DNA of 8,750 bases from the NCBI GenBank assembly GCA_955652925.1, contig CATPCO010000069.1, positions 1 through 8,750 on the forward strand, written 5' to 3'. Under the pieces are notes generated by a model. That model was given only the letters and a program-made list of their open reading frames with translations. It was not told where the DNA came from and did not search any database. The DNA comes from an uncultured Xanthobacteraceae bacterium. Its GTDB lineage: Bacteria > Pseudomonadota > Alphaproteobacteria > Rhizobiales > Xanthobacteraceae. How positions within the stretch are numbered: the stretch's first letter is position 1; each line of letters opens with the position of its first letter. The translations under genes were made by a program, and so were the position numbers. Below are positions 6,284 through 8,750 of this stretch, one piece after another.

Positions 6284-6880
6284 ATGCGTTCCGGCCCCGT
6301 CAACGCGCTCGTTGCCATCGTTCTGCTCGTCCCAACGTCGGCATTCGCTCATTTCGGCGCAGATCACACCCACAGCTTCGGGGAAGGCTTTGCACATCCG
6401 TTCGGCGGGCTCGACCATATCCTTACGATGGTGACCGTGGGGCTCCTGGCATGGCAGCTCGGCGGCAGGGCGATCTGGCTTGTTCCCGCGACCTTTGTCT
6501 CTCTCATGGCATTAGGTGGCGCGCTCGGCATCGCCGGGGAGCCTTTGTCCGTCGTCGAATATGGAATTGCGGCATCATTGATCGTGCTTGGGACCATGGT
6601 TGCGCTCGGAATGAGGGCACCCACCGTGGTTGCGGCGGCCCTTGTTGGCCTGTTCGCAATGTTCCATGGCTATGCCCACGGCATGGAAACCCCTGCTGAT
6701 GCATCGGGCAGCACCTTTGCGGCAGGTTTCATACTGGCCACCGTGTTGCTCCATGCTTGCGGGATTGCGCTGGGATTCCTCGTCGGGCGCATTGCCGAGC
6801 GCTACGAGAGACTGGGCTACCAGATCGCAGGTGCCTTCGTGGCCCTGGCAGGCGTCGGGATGCTGGCGCACTCCATGTGA
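6284..6880 (+). CDS. hupE: HupE/UreJ family metal permease (probable nickel or cobalt)
   Basis: This 198-residue inner-membrane protein belongs to the HupE/UreJ family, small secondary permeases that bring nickel (or cobalt) into the cell for hydrogenase, urease or cobalamin enzymes. It begins with a cleavable signal peptide (residues 1-22, LLVPTSAFA then HFGADHTH). The family signature HPFGGLDHILTM follows at about residues 42-53, with a second conserved histidine motif FHGYAHGME at about 126-134. About six hydrophobic segments are visible and the length is normal for the family. No hydrogenase, urease or cobalamin gene lies within the window, so its client enzyme is not evident. It is divergent from the GNAT-C39 block and convergent, by ten bases, with the Fe-S dehydrogenase gene. 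Nickel versus cobalt cannot be settled from sequence alone. Confidence 0.9.
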   Translation: MRSGPVNALVAIVLLVPTSAFAHFGADHTHSFGEGFAHPFGGLDHILTMVTVGLLAWQLGGRAIWLVPATFVSLMALGGALGIAGEPLSVVEYGIAASLIVLGTMVALGMRAPTVVAAALVGLFAMFHGYAHGMETPADASGSTFAAGFILATVLLHACGIALGFLVGRIAERYERLGYQIAGAFVALAGVGMLAHSM

Positions 6881-6890
6881 AATAAAGTCT

Positions 6891-8750
6891 TTAGGTCGGC
6901 CTTGCATCCGGCATCGCGGCATCGAGGGACATCGCCAGCACCCGCGCGACGTGGAGCGCGTCGCGCCCGGTGCCATCCTTGATCTGATGCCGGCATGATG
7001 TTCCGTCCGCAACGATGAGCGAATCCGGCGGCGAATTGCGCACCGCCGGAAAGAGCGACAGCTCCGCCATCTTGAGCGACACTTCGATGGTGTCGGCGCC
7101 ATAGCCGAAGCTGCCAGCCATGCCGCAGCAGCTCGAGTCGATGGGCTCGACAAGGAGCTCGGGGACAAGCTTGAGGGTCGCTTCGACCGCCGGCATCACA
7201 GCAAACGATTTCTGGTGACAATGCCCATGCAGCAGGACGCGTTTGGGAAGCGGCTTGAGCGGCAGATCGAGGATGCCCTCACGCGCTCCTTGCGCCAGAA
7301 CATCCTCAAGCAAGAAGGTGTTGCGGGACAAGAGATCGGCATCAGCGCTCTTTATGAGTGCCGGAATCTCGTCGCGAAAGCCCAGCATGCAGCTCGGCTC
7401 AAGTCCGACAATGGGGATGCCGCGTCCGGCGAATGGAGCAAGCGCCGAGATCGAGCGCTGCGCCTCGCGCTTGGCTTCCTCGATGAGACCGACAGCAAGG
7501 AACGTGCGCCCACAACACAGCGGGCGAGCCTTGCCGTCGGGCGGCTTCGGCAGGTGCACGCCGTAGCCGGCAGCCACCAGAACGCGTAGCGCAGCCGCGA
7601 TATTCTCCGGCTCGAAATAGCGATTGAACGTATCGGCAAAGAATGCCACCGGCTTGCCTTCGGCTGCGCCGAGGAATCGCGTCCTTTCGCGCCATGCGTC
7701 GCCGCGCCATGCCGGCAGCTTTCGCCGGGCACTCAGACCGGCCGTGCGTTCGCTCCATTTCCGCAGCCGGGCACTTTCGTTGCGCAGATTGGCGAGCCAT
7801 GGCAATCGAGCCGCCGTGGGAGCATAGCGCGGCAGATAAGCGACCAGGCGGTCGCGCAACGAGAGGCCATGCTTGGAGATTCGCGCAGCCTGCACTTCGA
7901 TCTTCATTCGTGCCATATCGACGCCGGTCGGGCACTCGCGCCGGCAGGCCTTGCACGAAACACAGAGCTTGAGGGTCTCTGCCATTTCATCACAAGAGAG
8001 TGCATCCGGCCCCAACTGGCCGGTCACAGCAAGACGCAAAGTATTGGCACGGCCGCGCGTGACGTCGCGCTCGTCTCGGGTGACGCGATAGCTTGGACAC
8101 ATGACGCCGCCGGCAAGCGCGCGGCAAGCGCCGTTGTTGTTGCACATCTCCACAGCACCCTGGAATCCGCCGCCACTCCCGGGATAGGCGGACCAATCGA
8201 GCTGCGTGCGCACATCCTCGCCGCGGTAATCAATTCCGAATCGCAATAGCCGGCGATCGTCGAATTTCGGCGCCCGCACAATCCTGCCGGGATTGAAGAC
8301 GCCGCGCGGATCAAAAATGTCCTTGATCCGCTCGAAGGCATGCATAAGCCGCGCGCCGAACATTTTTTCGTGGAATTCGGAACGCACGATGCCGTCGCCA
8401 TGCTCACCCGAGTGAGAACCCTTGTAGGCGCGGACAAGACCGAAAGCTTCCTCCGCGATGGCGCGCATGGCATTGACGTCCTTCTCGCGGCGAAGGTTGA
8501 GCACCGGCCGTACGTGCAGGCAGCCGACCGAGGCGTGCGCATACCAGGTGCCGCGCGTGCCATGCTTCTCGAAGATGTCGGTCAGCTTGGATGTGTATTC
8601 GGCGAGATGCTCAAGCGGCACCGCGCAGTCTTCGACAAAGGAGACGGGTTTGCCCTCCTCCTTCATGGACATCATGATGTTGAGTCCGGCGGTGCGCATG
8701 TCGTTGATGGCGGTTTGCAGCTTCGCATCGAGCACTTCGATAACGCCGCC
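6891..8750 (-). CDS. FAD-binding and Fe-S-binding dehydrogenase, C-terminal part (GlcD-GlpC fusion type)
   Basis: The frame is open to the right edge, so 619 C-terminal residues are visible of a protein whose relatives have about 950-1020; the N-terminal FAD-binding (PCMH) domain lies outside. Residues 1-160 form the FAD-oxidase C-terminal domain (YAHASVGCLHVRP, HSGEHGDGIVR, FNPGRIV). Next comes a two-cluster ferredoxin-like domain: CNNNGAC and MCPSYR at about 203-221, then CVSCKACRRECP at about 263-274. Two cysteine-rich CCG domains follow: LCCGRTF with LEPSC, and HGHCHQKS with SSCCGMAGSFGYG and TSCRH. The family oxidises hydroxy acids such as D-lactate or D-2-hydroxyglutarate and passes electrons through the Fe-S part to the respiratory chain. 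The substrate cannot be fixed without the N-terminus. All metal-binding cysteines expected in the visible part are present. The stop is TAA at 6893..6891. Confidence 0.92.
   Translation of the reverse strand, partial: GGVIEVLDAKLQTAINDMRTAGLNIMMSMKEEGKPVSFVEDCAVPLEHLAEYTSKLTDIFEKHGTRGTWYAHASVGCLHVRPVLNLRREKDVNAMRAIAEEAFGLVRAYKGSHSGEHGDGIVRSEFHEKMFGARLMHAFERIKDIFDPRGVFNPGRIVRAPKFDDRRLLRFGIDYRGEDVRTQLDWSAYPGSGGGFQGAVEMCNNNGACRALAGGVMCPSYRVTRDERDVTRGRANTLRLAVTGQLGPDALSCDEMAETLKLCVSCKACRRECPTGVDMARMKIEVQAARISKHGLSLRDRLVAYLPRYAPTAARLPWLANLRNESARLRKWSERTAGLSARRKLPAWRGDAWRERTRFLGAAEGKPVAFFADTFNRYFEPENIAAALRVLVAAGYGVHLPKPPDGKARPLCCGRTFLAVGLIEEAKREAQRSISALAPFAGRGIPIVGLEPSCMLGFRDEIPALIKSADADLLSRNTFLLEDVLAQGAREGILDLPLKPLPKRVLLHGHCHQKSFAVMPAVEATLKLVPELLVEPIDSSCCGMAGSFGYGADTIEVSLKMAELSLFPAVRNSPPDSLIVADGTSCRHQIKDGTGRDALHVARVLAMSLDAAMPDARPT

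Noticed and set aside
6881..6893. TAAAG-T-CTTTA palindrome as a bidirectional terminator
   Set aside because: The loop is one base and the stem only five AT-rich pairs, too small to fold stably.

Overview
The window looks like chromosomal DNA from a high-GC alphaproteobacterium, most plausibly Hyphomicrobiales (Bradyrhizobium-like relatives). This rests on codon use, dense packing, an NMT1/THI5-type ABC transporter, a ModA-like binding protein, a small HupE and a fused FAD/Fe-S dehydrogenase. It is an impression from protein style, not a database result. I see no rRNA, tRNA, CRISPR array, transposase or phage gene.

Layout: positions 1-39 may hold the first codons of a minus-strand gene that runs off the left edge. 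Positions 40-338 are non-coding. A short plus-strand gene (339-839) encodes a secreted ModA-like periplasmic binding protein that appears to lack its whole second lobe. It converges, with a 6-nt gap, on a five-gene minus-strand block (6049 down to 846). In transcription order the block encodes: a RimI-like GNAT acetyltransferase fused to a C39-like cysteine peptidase; a RimK-like ATP-grasp amino-acid ligase with a long N-terminal domain; and a periplasmic binding protein, ATPase and permease of an NMT1/THI5-type uptake transporter. Three of the four junctions are 4-nt stop/start overlaps (ATGA, GTGA, ATGA). The fourth is an 8-nt gap whose ribosome binding site abuts the preceding stop codon. 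A 234-nt divergent region (6050-6283) separates this block from a plus-strand HupE/UreJ-type metal permease (6284-6880). That gene converges, with a 10-nt gap, on the C-terminal two thirds of an FAD- and Fe-S-binding dehydrogenase that continues past the right edge.

The main point of interest is the five-gene block. GNAT-C39 proteins beside RimK-like ligases are, to my recollection, a recurrent pair of unknown function. Here the pair is translationally chained to a dedicated importer. The cell may import a small precursor and then ligate, acetylate and trim it, or import the product of such a pathway. No substrate can be named from the sequence. The single-lobe ModA-like protein is a second, independent oddity.
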